From positions 29,501,379 through 29,565,378 of the forward strand of contig CM032132.1 in assembly GCA_018894105.1 (NCBI GenBank): 64,000 bases of DNA. The letters are read 5' to 3'. Shown piece after piece: positions 48,668 through 59,117 of this stretch (positions are counted from its first letter, which is position 1; every line of letters begins with the position of its first letter). Origin of the DNA: Jacaranda mimosifolia (taxonomy: Eukaryota; Streptophyta; Magnoliopsida; Lamiales; Bignoniaceae). A model generated the notes under the pieces. The model had not been told where the DNA came from and did not search any database. It saw only the letters and a list, made by a program, of their open reading frames with translations. A program made the position numbers and the translations under genes.

Positions 48668-49233
48668 TTTAAGCTCTTATTATTGTACTTTTATCGGTTC
48701 GATATGTAGTTAGTAGGTGAAGCACAAGGACCCTAATTAAAATAATAATATTTTTTTACATTAAAGTTAACAAATTAAATTTTATCAATACATTGCTTTT
48801 TCTGTTAATAAGATCTTAAACTTGGTTCAATCAATAAGAAATATAATAAAATATATGTAAAAAAGTCGAACTACTCAAACTTTTCTCATATTCGATTCAA
48901 TTAAGCTTGTTCAAGCTCAATTTAATTTATATAATTTTTAAAATTTGAGAAAAGTATTTCAACAAATTCATTACACACATATTTAAAAATGTTACCATTG
49001 CCCACACCATGTCTGCACATCAAATGTAATTAGTACTACGGCAATGTGGCAAAATAGAGTAAGTCACCATAAAATTTTTACCTTTTCAAGGAAGCTTAAG
49101 AGAATTTTAATTTTGTATTATTACATGAAAATATTAATTAATATTCGTCAATATTAATGAATTGTAATAAACAGTGAGATAACTAATAAGTTCTCGTAAG
49201 TTAAACATACATCCACATATTTTATGAAACTTA
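48668..49233. other. AT-rich intergenic DNA
   Basis: No coding or paired repeats seen. Confidence 0.4.
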
Positions 49234-49579
49234 TGTTAGTGTCCCACATCGGTGAAATAAATAAATTGTGGTCTCTATGTATGGTCATGGGCAATCCTCA
49301 CCTCTTGAACTAGCTTTTGGGGTTGACTTAGGCCTAAAGTCCATTCTTAACATTGTATTAGAGCCATTTATTTCTGATGTTGGGCTACCTAGTATTGTTA
49401 GCCACCCATTTTATATTATTTCATGCTCTACATGTTCATTCCTGGGCGTATGCGGGGTATATTAGTGTTCCACATCAGTGAAATAAATAAGTTGTGGTTT
49501 CCATATATGATCTTGGGCAATCCTCACCTCTTCAACTAGCTTTTGGGATTGAAATAGGCCCAAGGTCTATTTTTTAACA
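49234..49579 (+). mobile_element. TRIM retrotransposon, complete
   Basis: 346 bp. Two LTRs of about 120 bp (49234-49352 and 49460-49579) begin TGTTAGTGTCCCACATC (TATTAGTGTTCC in the second) and end TTAACA. Between them lie a PBS-like TTGTATTAGAGCC next to the first LTR (a mutated initiator-Met TGGTATCAGAGCC) and a purine-rich GCGGGGTA before the second. A perfect ACTTA duplication is at 49229-49233 and 49580-49584. TRIMs encode nothing and rely on other elements; the short frame at 49268-49465 is not a gene. Confidence 0.95.
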
Positions 49580-50719
49580 ACTTATCATATTAATTTGTAA
49601 AATCTTAAAACCTAAACTTGACTATTAGAATAAGACTGGCGTTGACAAGTAGAATGTTTATCTTACAACCTACTTATGACCTCACATGACATGCAAATTA
49701 GAAATAAGATAATAAATAAGGTCAATTACTTTGTAACACCCCTAAAATTTGAAAATTTGGAAAATAAGAATTGAGAAAATAAAGGTTTTGATTGGTCGGA
49801 CTTTGAGGCTCAAAAAATAAAAAGAAAAGGGCTTAATTGCAAGGAAATTAGAAAATTTTGGATCAATTCGTAATTTAAGAAAACCTAATTGGATTAGAGT
49901 TGAAAGTTTTGGGGTTGCATGGTAATTATTTTGGGTCAAAGGGGTCAATGTTAGGCACTCACTTAGTTAGGGGCTGAATTAAAGTTTGTGGGAATCTTGA
50001 ATGACCTAATTGAAATCTGACCAAAAGTTTTAGGGGCCAAATCAGAATTCCTAAAAGTTCCCTTATAAGTGTGGCAATTTTCATTTCCACCCTATTTCTT
50101 CACCATCTTCACCGCGCACACTCTCTCTCCCCCTTATAAGTGTAGCAATTAAGATATTTGGGCCATTTACTTTGATTTGGGATACCGATATAAGGCTAAA
50201 TATGTAATTGAGGACTAGTTTATATTTCGTTATTAGACTTGATATGAAAATTGGGATTATTTTGCCAATAATGACTTTATTAGCCATTTTGGACTGATAG
50301 TACCATTAAAACTACTGTATTAATCGAGTAATTAGTGATTCTAGGCGGTAAATAATATAATTGTGATTAATAGGGTTGAATGAGAATTTTGACAGTGAAT
50401 CTACTCCTTTGGTTAGGTGACGAAGGAGTGGGTCCCATGGACCAGTAGATTACTGATTGAGGTTGCAGTTTTCTGAGACTACGGAGGTGAGAGTCTATTG
50501 CTTTGGTTTTTGTTTTGTATACCATATCTGATATTCTTTTCGTAACCCTATGAGGGTCTGCTAACCTGACACTTCTTTTACTTATCTATTATTGTGATAA
50601 ACCCATGTGAGGGTTTCCTGTTTCTGTACTTGCTATTGTTTATTGAAATCGTACTTGCTTGAGATCTTGCTTGATATATGTAATTATTTAACTAATTGAG
50701 TGATTGATCGATTTTTACT

Positions 50720-50950
50720 GCTAGGGATACTCCTAGGTATCAACCATATGTTAGGAATGCTCCTAGGTATCGGCGGTGTGCTAGGGATACTTCTGGGCGT
50801 CAACAATGTGCTAGGGATACCCGTGTGTCAAGTTATCTCATTTGAATATATTTGATTGATTAATTGATTAACCGACTAACTGACTAACTGGTTGATTGAT
50901 TGACCGACTGACCGACTGACTGATTGATTGTATAACTAATTGACTGAGTG
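50720..50950. repeat. Two small arrays in LTR
   Basis: 50720-50830 has about four units of GTGCTAGGGATACTCCTAGG-like sequence, related to the S2 array. 50845-50950 is a simple TGATTGATTGACCGAC-type tetranucleotide array absent from S2. Confidence 0.75.
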
Positions 50951-51409
50951 ACCAATTGACTGACTGACTAGCTGGTACAAGGAGAATCTGATATACCTAT
51001 CATGTTCTAATTCGTTGGACGACATATGATATTCGGACTTGCTTTGTTTTGATTATACCCTGATTGTTTGTGACCTACTCATGGAACAATAATGATGGTG
51101 TAGCTTCCTTGTTTAGGTCGAGCTTTTGTCCAAGCCAAATGAGCCATCTATATTTTCTCCTGAACTATGATCAGTTGAGATGGACTATTCCTCCCAAGCA
51201 GAATCAGTTGAGACGATACCGGACCTTTCGAGACGACAGTAACAAGCCGAGCTAGTACCTACTTGAAGTTTTGAATCTGTTAATGCTTGTTTACTAAACT
51301 TGTAATTATCTGTCTCTTGATACGTTCTGTTTTGACTGTAAATTAAGATCTGTTGAGTTGAATCTTCCTTGATAGATCCCTACTGCTTGTTTTTACGATT
51401 ATCCCTCAC

Positions 51410-51426
51410 TAAGTCCTTTGGACTTA
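51410..51426 (+). other. Perfect 7-bp-stem hairpin before the LTR acceptor (S3)
   Basis: TAAGTCC-TTT-GGACTTA, identical to 44450-44466, 27 bases before the acceptor. Confidence 0.6.
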
Positions 51427-52193
51427 CCCTTCGTATTTCTTTGATTTTCTCAGATAGGATTTAAGTGATGAATTGGAACTCCAGACTTGAATTGGCGAAC
51501 ACATTTTGCAATAGGAAGCGATTGTATATGCTTCTGGGTTCTGTTGAGACATTTTGTATACCCTAGAGACAATGGAATATGTTAGGTTAAATTAAATATA
51601 TGCGGTATGTAAATGGTATGTTGAATATTATGGGACCATTGATGGTTGGTAGTCAATACTAGTGTTGTATGTTACGGGATCATCTAAGGCCTTTAGTTAA
51701 TATTTTGAGAAAGTCTGCTTAAGTTGAAATCTACTGCTATTTCTGATAAGTTTGAGAGGTTTTGTTAAGGACCTATTGATTTATATTGTAGGTTCAATTT
51801 AAGATTGAACTGAGTGGTGCCTTGGCTTAGGTACTATCCCAAGATGGGCCATTACATACATTCACCTCCCCTGAGGTTTGGCGCAATTACCAAAAAATCA
51901 TCGTTGTTTTGAAAATTACATTTATCCCCCATAAACTGTCAAACTAAATTGTAATGCTGATGAAAGTGTAAAACGATCAAAATACCCTTGCATTAAAATT
52001 AAAAAAAATAAAAATAAAAAAATTGATAGAAATATCAAAAGACAAAAATAAGTTTGGACCTATTTATAATAATTTTGAATTTATGAGGGTTTATTTGATA
52101 TATTTTTATCACCTTGAATTTTTTAAAAATGTATATATATACTTATATATATACACATATATATTATATTATATACAAACATATATATACTAT

Positions 52194-52884
52194 TGATGAG
52201 GGTTTGATTCGTTGTGTATTGGTTCAACTAGAAGACTGGATGAAACTCGACCTCCGGGGTCGATATACTTGTTCAGGTGGGTTGAATCCTACAATCACCA
52301 GCAAACGTCATGCTAGCCGAGGAGCCCACAGCTTAGGCCCTCCAATGCTCAAGTCAATGCGGGTCGACTAGCTAATAAGAGCAGTAGAGTATGAACTTTT
52401 TGTATATATAAGAGCATACCTCTAGAAGGCTGGAATAGGGGTATTTACAGCCTTCTCCACCTGGGAATTTATCTGTGATGCCCCTGACGAGTAGGGATGG
52501 CCTTTGTCCTTGCATGAGGGGAAATTGGTCAACTCCCCTCCCTCTGCCACTCCAGGTGGCTATCTTTTTAGGCTTTAAGGCAGAGGAGTACACTGTTGAA
52601 GCACCTATTGCGCCAGACGATAATGGGGCGGCATGCGCCATTAATGCTGAGGCATGCCGCTTGTCAGTGCATTTAATGCGGCGGCAGAGGGTTGTACTGT
52701 ACCGATCTCTCTAGTCGACATGGTCGACCAGATGTCGTTCTGAGAAACAAATTAGAGGCACAAGTCGAGAAAGAGATCGACTGAGGTCGATTGCGCCTCT
52801 AGGCCTCGGATGTAAGACTGGGCTTGGCGCTGCATCTCTAGGCCAACTTGGTTTGGGCTGAGCTATTTGGGCCACCCCATATCA
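52194..52884 (-). repeat. 3' LTR of the Tat-lineage element
   Basis: 691 bp; in LTR sense TGATATGGGG...ACCCTCATCA. Same length as the 5' LTR. The short frames at 52372-52714 lie inside it and recur in the other LTR; they are not genes. Confidence 0.95.
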
Positions 52885-52900
52885 TGAGTCCCCCCACTTC
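52885..52900 (-). other. Polypurine tract of the Tat-lineage element
   Basis: Minus strand GAAGTGGGGGGACTCA abutting the 3' LTR. Confidence 0.8.
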
Positions 52901-53093
52901 CCAAGGCTGAATGAAGATTCGATGAGAAGCGTTGGGAAGTAGCTTGATGGCTAGTTTCAAGAATCAACTAGGGTTTTTCGAAAATCGACCAGCGTTTGGC
53001 ACATTTATTGAGCGGTTACATCATGGCACGCGCGGGGCGGCGTGGCGGTTACTTGCATTATTACAGGCGCTTGGGTTCCCGTGTTCGCACCCC

Positions 53094-53101
53094 TATAAAT
53101 A
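53094..53101 (+). promoter_or_regulatory. TATA box of the antisense gene
   Basis: TATAAATA on the plus strand (context CCCTATAAATATCC) 163 bp before the ATG at 53257 and inside the element, not in the LTR. It suggests that the antisense gene has its own promoter. Confidence 0.6.
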
Positions 53102-54138
53102 TCCGCAGTAAAACCAGCCATTTTTACTTTTACTGCATTAGCTTCTGGTCGACCGCTTATCCAAACGTTCTCGCATTCAAGATTTTCTACTCTTAGCTCT
53201 TCAATTCAGTAAGTGCTCCTTTATTTCTACTTCGTGTCCTTTAGATTTTTGACATAATGTTGGGTTTATCTGGTTCTGAGGGTAGTCAATGAGGAAATAG
53301 TAAGGCCACCCAATCTGATAGGCCTAGATATGTGTTTGGGGAGTCCAGTAAGTCATCGAGTGATGATTCCAGTTCCAGTAGCTCGAGTAGCAATTGTAGG
53401 GGGGATGACGTTGGGCTAAGCTAGATTCCTCCTTCGTGGGGTCGACTATTTACACCAAATTATTACAGCAAGATTGTATCTACCATAAACCCTGTCGACC
53501 TGAGGCGTCTTAGGCAGTTATACCATATTCCAACTAAATACGAACAATTAACTCCCAAGGAGACTGGTCGAATGCATCGTCCTCCTGTAGGTTGTATAAC
53601 TATTTTCGAATATGCTTTTAGATGTGGTCTTAGGTTCCCTCTGAGTGGTACTATGATTAACCTGCTTAAGGGCCTTCAAGTGTGCATAACCCAGTTGTTG
53701 CCCAACTATTTTTCCACCATCTATAGTTTCTTTGTTTTAATGCATCTATTCAATAAGCCCGCCAGCTTTGAAAACTTTTCTAACCTTTTTCACCTACCAA
53801 TGTCTCGTAAGTCGGGTAGCGCCGACGAGTCGGGCTTCTATTATTTTACATCTCGATCGCTTAGTAAGTTCCTCGTAGCCCCTGCTTCCTTATATGGGCA
53901 GGAGTGGAAAGAATGGTACCTATTTGTTGAGTCGCTGGGGCTTTCAGTATTCCTCGGGGCTGGTATATGGGACATGTCGAAATGCCAGGCAACCTTACCC
54001 CGACCTGGCCCAATACCTTCATTCTGGACCTAGTCGAATTTGGCCAGATGGAGGCCTCAATTTTTATCGAGGAGAGGCATTTGGTGTTGGCTAGGTTATC
54101 ACCAACTCCATTAAATTTGCCTGCAAATGATCGACTAG

Positions 54139-54217
54139 GTAGATGGTGCTTCTGTTAATTTATTACTTTTTCATTGCTGCCATCGAATTTTACCCCTGTT
54201 ATTTTGCTATTCGACAG
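54139..54217 (+). other. Predicted intron 1 of the antisense gene
   Basis: 79 bp from GTAGATGG to TTCGACAG. Joining the flanks keeps one reading frame and skips the stop that would otherwise end the exon at about 54158. Confidence 0.6.
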
Positions 54218-54762
54218 ATCACGTTGAAATCATGAACAGGTCGAGAGCGGAGGCTTTGGTGAGGGCAAAGAGAAACTAACAACGTCGACAAGGTACTGCG
54301 GCTCGACGAGCAGTCGTTGCGATCGAGGTGCCCCGTCAGGAGGTCGCGGTGCCTACCCCCTCCCCGATACCATCACCGGATCGAGCAATTGTGGCCGCAT
54401 GTGGCAGCCCCGTAGGTCAGGGTAAGAGGGCGATGGTGGAGCAAGTAGGACCTGCTCCGAAGAGAGTTGCTACCGATAAAGGAAAAAGAAAGGCAGTAGG
54501 GTCGAGCCTGTAGACTGGAGACGATCTCTTCAGAGCTCGCGGGGATGACATGCTGTTCAACTTACCAAAGTTGCTTTCTTCTTAGTTTGGGACTGAACCA
54601 GGTATGTCCGTGCATAACTCGCTTTCTATGGAGACTGCGGGGTCGAAGGGAGCTGCCCTACTGAATATTTTGCTAGCAAGTCAGTTCGTGGTTGACCAGA
54701 GAAAGATTAGGGGGCTGAGCCAGGATACGGCTCTTCGGGCGTTGGCTTATCATGCCAACATG

Positions 54763-54830
54763 GTAAAGTTTCCCATCTTATTATCATATCGCTACATGCT
54801 AATAGAGTATCTATTAGTATTTTCTTTCAG
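54763..54830 (+). other. Predicted intron 2 of the antisense gene
   Basis: 68 bp from GTAAAGTT to TTTCTTTCAG, U-rich, phase 0 after the codon ATG. The downstream frame continues VGQLGYNFYRRLE. Confidence 0.7.
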
Positions 54831-56009
54831 GTCGGCCAGCTGGGGTATAACTTTTATCGGAGGTTGGAACTGGCTCTAGCAGACTAGAAGTAGCTAGAGA
54901 CTGGTGGGGACACAGGAACTCTGAAGGCTCAGCTTGAGTCTTCACAGATGAGGGTCGATGAGCTAGAAAAATTGGTCGGGGAGCTGGCTAAGGAGCTCTA
55001 ATAGAAGGACGGGCAGCTGGTTGTATCTGTCCAGGAGAGGACGAAAATGGATGAGCTGGTGAAAAAATTGCATCTAGATAAGCAGGTCGCTTGGAGCTCT
55101 GGTCGATCTGCGGGTCGAAATGTAGTTCTGGACGAGGCACGGGCTGAGTTCGATTGTATGTTGCTACTGGTACGCCGGGAGTCGGTGCAGCAGTTTATGT
55201 TAAGCACGGCATTCCAAGATACGAGCGTCGCATTTGCTCTCGACGACACTCGGAGCTCCTTCAAGAAGGCCATTAAACAACTGCAACTTTTAGGCTACTG
55301 CTTTCGATCGAAAGACAGGAGTCACATTAGCCACTTGCTCGACGAACAGCTACAGCCTTATCCAGAGGGCTAGGTTGGGGCCGAGGGATTAGGCGTCGAG
55401 GCCACTGTAGTAGAGGAGGCTCCCCCACTGGACTCGCTGACAGACAAGCAAAGGAGCCAAGTGGAGGTCGAGCAAAAACTGAATGTCGTCGTCCAGGAGT
55501 TTGAGTTCGCTGGTGACTTCGCTTTCGAGGTCAAGGAAGGTGAGGTCGACGTAGCAGCATACTTTCCTACTCCTAACAGGCGATTCCTGATCGATGCGGC
55601 TGGTCCATCTCAACCGGTAACCGCCGATGTGCCCATTGCTGTGGCTATGCCCGAGCCTTCACTGGCAGTTATCCCCCTAAGTGACGAGCTTGAGCAGGCC
55701 TATGATGAGGGTGCTCCAGAGGCTGGTGAAGAGGGTGCCGGCTCTAGCTGAAGTTTTTGTTCATTTTGTTCTTTAATATGTAATGAACATGCCTTGATGA
55801 GGCATTTGCACTTTAGGTCCTTCGTGATGATGTATAAACAAATGCTTTTTAGTTTTCAGCAAGTTTAGCTAATCTTTTGCCTCCATTGTCTTTATTCTTT
55901 TACACGAACAAATTTATGGTCGAATGTTCGCAGTGTTATATTTTGTGAGATTCATTCAAGATCTTCGTCGAGTAAATTGTGATTGGTATGCCAGCGAAAT
56001 AATTAGCAT

Positions 56010-56152
56010 TCAAACTTTGAATAACTTAGCGACTGTGGAGTCGATTTCATATCATGAATCGGTAAAGTTCAAATAAACTTAGTGACTATGGAGTCGATTT
56101 TGTATTATGAATCGGTAAAATTCAAATAATTTTATCGACTGTGGAGTCAAAT
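56010..56152. repeat. Short tandem array, about 53-bp unit
   Basis: Two and a half copies of a unit with CGACTGTGGAGTCGATTT and ATGAATCGGTAAA. It leads into the 68-bp array. Confidence 0.75.
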
Positions 56153-56561
56153 GTTTGGTCTTAGCTGATAGGCCTTGACTTGGCGGCATGAAGCTTGCTT
56201 TGTCAACCACGAGGTCGACTGTTTGGTCTTGGCTAATAAGCCTTGACTTGGCGGCATGAAGCCTACTTTGTCGACCACGGGGTCAATTGTTTGGTCTTGG
56301 CTAATAAGCCTCGACTTGGCGGCATGAAGCCTGCTTTGTCGACTATGGGGTCGACTGTTTCGTCTTGGCTAATAAGGCTCAACTTAGCGGCATAAAGCCT
56401 GTTTTGTCGACTACGGGGTCGACTGTTTGGTCTTGGCTAATAAGCCTCGACTTGGCGGCATGAAGCCTGCTTTGTCGTCTATGGGGTCGACTATTTGGTC
56501 TTGGCTAATAAGCCTCGACTTGGCGGCATGAAGCCTGATTTGACGACTACGGGGTCGACTG
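56153..56561. repeat. Six tandem copies of a 68-bp unit
   Basis: Units begin TTTGGTCTTGGCTAATAAGC and include CTTGGCGGCATGAAGCC and TCGACTACGGGGTCGACTG. They lie between the integrase end and the antisense gene, the place where Tat-lineage elements often carry tandem repeats. Confidence 0.95.
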
Positions 56562-56646
56562 AAGAGGAGATTTTGCAAGTTTCATGTTGTCGGAATGTAC
56601 TATAATCTTATTGCTGGGGAGATATACAAAGGGGGCCAATGGCCTT

Positions 56647-57520
56647 TTACACATAGAACATTTTTAGGTTTACTGCGTTCCAGGGTCGTGGTATTTTGTG
56701 GCCTATCTCGTCTGCTAGTCGGTAGGCATTGTTTTTGGACACTTTAATCACTGAGTAAGGTCCCTCTCATTTTGGGTCAAGTTTTCCCACATTTTGACAC
56801 TTCCATTTCCTTGAGGACGAGGTCGCCAACTTTGAAGCTTCGGGGTCGTACTGTCCTGTTACAGCGTTCTGCCATTTTCGATCGGTATCATTGCATCGTG
56901 TTGTAGGCTGTATGGTGCTGCTCGTCGACAGTGATTAGGTCAAGCATCCTTTCCGATGCATTTCTGATCGGATTATAGTGGATTAATCTAGCTGTGTACT
57001 GGATCAGCTCGAACAGAATCACCGCTTCGGATCCATAGACTAAGTTGTACGGGCTGCGGCCTGTGGCTGTTCGAGGTGTGGTTCTGTAAGCCCAAAGAAC
57101 CCCTAGGAGGTCATTTGCCCAACTATCCCCTGTCCCTCTTATTCGAGTCTTGAGGTGGTCGAGAACTGTTCTATTTGTGACCTCGGTTTGGCCATTAGAC
57201 TGGGGATTTCTTACTAAAGTGAAGTGTTAGGTAATTCCTAAGGCTTAGTACCACTTCCTCGTGCTATTACTTTGAAACTGAGTGCTATTATATGAGATTA
57301 AGACTTTAGGCAACCTAAATCGACATGTTACATTTTTCCAAATGAAACTCTTGATGGCCGCGTCGGTGATTTTTGGAACTACTTCGGCTTCTACCCATTT
57401 GGTGAAGTATTCGACCGCCACTATGATAAACTTACGTTGGCCCGACATCTTCGGGAGAGATCTAACTATGTCGATCCCTCATTGGTCAAATGGCCATGTG
57501 ATCTGGACATTGACCATCGA
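56647..57520 (-). pseudogene. Integrase remnant of the Tat-lineage element
   Basis: Integrase inserts element cDNA into the chromosome. On the minus strand the frame runs from GIDIVRSLP (first catalytic Asp present) through KFIIVAVEYFTKWVEAE, then ISYNSTQF, where the second catalytic Asp of the usual ISDNGTQF is Tyr. NGQTEVTNRTVLDHLKT follows (catalytic Glu present), then WAYRTTPRTATGRSPY, and it ends at LKMFYV-stop near 56647. There are several stops and frame changes, for example before GIDI and after TMQ. The zinc-binding N-terminus is missing: it is joined to gag start sequence by a deletion near 57520-57550. Family assignment is secure; the protein is dead. Confidence 0.85.
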
Positions 57521-57544
57521 TTGGGATGAAATCTGCTGACTGAT

Positions 57545-57700
57545 AAGCTACATCAATTGGGGCATGGTCAGCGTGACCATTAGCTCTGGCTTGGTGTTAG
57601 CCCTTGGTGCTACTAGCTCTTGGTGAGGCTTAGGCGGGGGATAGTTGGATCTCCCGCTTTCTTCTCTTCCTGAAGAGGCACGCCTGGTGTTTACCATTAT
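57545..57700 (-). pseudogene. gag start of the Tat-lineage element
   Basis: On the minus strand, just after the PBS and a short leader, a frame starts MVNTRRASSGREESGRSNYP, a typical charged gag N-terminus of this group, and stops near 57548. Homologous gag continuation is absent because of the deletion that joins it to integrase. Confidence 0.6.
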
Positions 57701-57720
57701 TAATAGCGAATTCAAAGTTT

Positions 57721-57738
57721 CCCACAGACGGCACCAAA
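57721..57738 (-). other. Primer-binding site region of the Tat-lineage element
   Basis: Minus strand TTTGGTGCCGTCTGTGGG abutting the 5' LTR, the usual TTTGGCGCCGTCTGTGGG of plant Tat/Athila-type elements with one C-to-T change. It fixes the orientation. Confidence 0.85.
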
Positions 57739-58429
57739 TGATGAGGGTCTGATTCATTGTGTAATGGTTCAACTAGGAGACTGGATGAAACTTGACCTCC
57801 CGGGTCGATATACTTGTTCAGGTGGGCTGAATCCTACTATCACCAGCAAACGTCAGGCTAGCCGAGGAGCGCTCGGCTTAAGCCCTCCGACGCTCAAGTC
57901 AATACGGGTTGACTAGATAATAATAGCAGCAGAGTATGGACTTTTTGTATATATGAGAGCATACCTCTAGAAGGTTGAAATGGGGGTATTTATAGCCTTC
58001 TCCACCTAGGGATTTGTTTGTGATGCCCCTGATGAGTAGGGAGAGCCTTTGTCCTTGCATGAAGGGCAATTGGTGAACTCCCCTCCCTCTGCCCCTCCAG
58101 GTGGCCATCTTTCCAAGCTTTAAGGCAGAGGAGTACACTGTTGAAGTACCTGCTGCGCCAGATGGTAATAGGGCGGCATACGCCATTAATGCGGAGGCAT
58201 GCTGCCTGTCAGTGCATTTAATGCGACGGCAGAGGGTTGTACTGTACCGACCTCTCTGGTTGACGTGGTCGACCAAACGTCGTTCTGGGAAACATATTAG
58301 AGGCACGGGTTAAGAAAGAGGTTGATCGAGGTCGATTGTGCCTCTGGGCCTCGGATGTAAGACTGGGCTTGGCGCTGCATCTCTGGGCCAACTTGGTTTG
58401 TGCCGAGCTACTTGGGCCACCCCATATCA
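57739..58429 (-). repeat. 5' LTR of the Tat-lineage element
   Basis: 691 bp, same length and ends as 52194-52884 with scattered substitutions, many of them transitions. Open frames 57899-58306 (-) and 58101-58313 (+) are LTR sequence, not genes. Confidence 0.95.
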
Positions 58430-59117
58430 ACTATATATGTGTGTGTGTGTGTGTATGTACCACCCCACCGCTATCATCATGGCCACCCCCACCCATCCCT
58501 ACCAGTAGCATCAAGTTGTTGCACCGGTAGCAAATTGCTGCTTGCTGCCCAAACTGCCATGGCAACAGACAGAAGAAGAAGAAGGGGGAGGAGAGGTGTA
58601 CCAAGTGGGGGTAAGGGGCTAGGTGGGATAGATTTTATTTTATTTTTTAAAATTATCTTTTTTAATTAATAAATAATTTAATTAACATATATATATTTAA
58701 TTTTTTACTTATTGTGTTTTGAATTAATTAATTAATAAATTTATTAGTTTATTTTAGAGAGATTTATTATTTGAATAAATGTTTTAAATATTTTTTAATT
58801 TAGATATGATTATTATTTTAATAAATAATATAATTAAATTTAAAAAATTATCTTTTTTAATTAATAAATAATATAGGTTAAAAATACATATATTAATTTT
58901 TTTATTTTTAATTGATAAATAAAACAAATTAAATTGTAAATATAAGTTTAATAGTATTAAGTATATAATTAAAATTATATTTTTTGATGATAGATTTAAA
59001 TTTTTATCTTTTTAATTTTTGGTTTACTCTATTTTTAATTAATAAAAATATTTAATTAAATTAATTTAGATGCAATTATTATTTTTTAATTTGAAAAATT
59101 ATTAAAAATATATTATT

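Larger units (their letters stand above)
50487..51453 (+). other. Putative intron inside the LTR (copy S3)
   Basis: Donor GACTACGGAG|GTGAGAG at 50487 and acceptor TTGATTTTCTCAG|ATAGG ending at 51453, 967 bp. Inferred from conservation. Confidence 0.5.
49732..51856 (+). mobile_element. Solo LTR (copy S3), shortened
   Basis: 2125 bp, TGTAACACCCC to GGGCCATTACA, flanked by TACTT and TACAT (4/5). About 1 kb shorter than S2: after the leader at 50125 the sequence jumps to the later part of the LTR. The jump coincides with a second copy of a 20-bp word (50060-50079 and 50131-50150). Splice-like sites at 50487 and 51453; hairpin at 51410-51426; small array at 50720-50830. Confidence 0.9.
53257..55751 (+). 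pseudogene. Antisense ORF of Tat element (gypsy-type transposon domain), decayed
   Basis: A gene on the strand opposite to gag-pol. The ATG at 53257 begins a serine-rich N-terminus. The region 53560-53950 (GCITIFEYAFRCGLRFPLSG onward) resembles the plant 'putative gypsy type transposon' domain (PF04195-like). A basic/proline-rich middle at 54220-54510, a helical, probably coiled-coil segment at 54900-55270, and an acidic C-terminus ending in a TGA at 55749-55751 follow. Two introns are apparent (54139-54217 and 54763-54830). In-frame stops are present near 53290, 53431, 54277, 54511, 54583, 54877, 55000 and 55371, plus a frame change near 53960. Its role in the element is unknown even in intact relatives. 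Not functional here. Confidence 0.75.
52194..58429 (-). mobile_element. Tat-lineage Ty3/gypsy element with antisense gene
   Basis: 6236 bp, minus orientation. Two LTRs of exactly 691 bp (52194-52884 and 57739-58429) and a perfect ACTAT duplication (52189-52193, 58430-58434). Reading along the element: 5' LTR, PBS, start of gag, a large deletion, integrase remnant, 68-bp tandem repeats, a gene on the opposite strand, polypurine tract, 3' LTR. Antisense genes between pol and the 3' LTR are known in Tat-lineage elements such as Grande and RIRE2. Most of gag, protease, RT and RNase H are missing, so it is non-autonomous. Confidence 0.9.
51857..59117. repeat. AT-rich repeat interrupted by the Tat-lineage element
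   Basis: Pieces 51857-52193 and 58430-59117 belong together because the Tat element between them is flanked by a perfect duplication. The left piece starts with a CCTGAGGTTTGGCGCAATTA segment related to 16980-17010. The right piece has a (GT)n run at 58438-58453, a GC-rich patch with GCCATGGC-like words, then very AT-rich DNA resembling, in reverse, 17640-17870. Short frames at 58336-58669 are in the GC patch and have no motif. Confidence 0.5.

Noticed and set aside
57245..57539. Overlapping plus-strand frame opposite the integrase remnant
   Set aside because: It is the shadow of the minus-strand integrase, whose motifs are clear.
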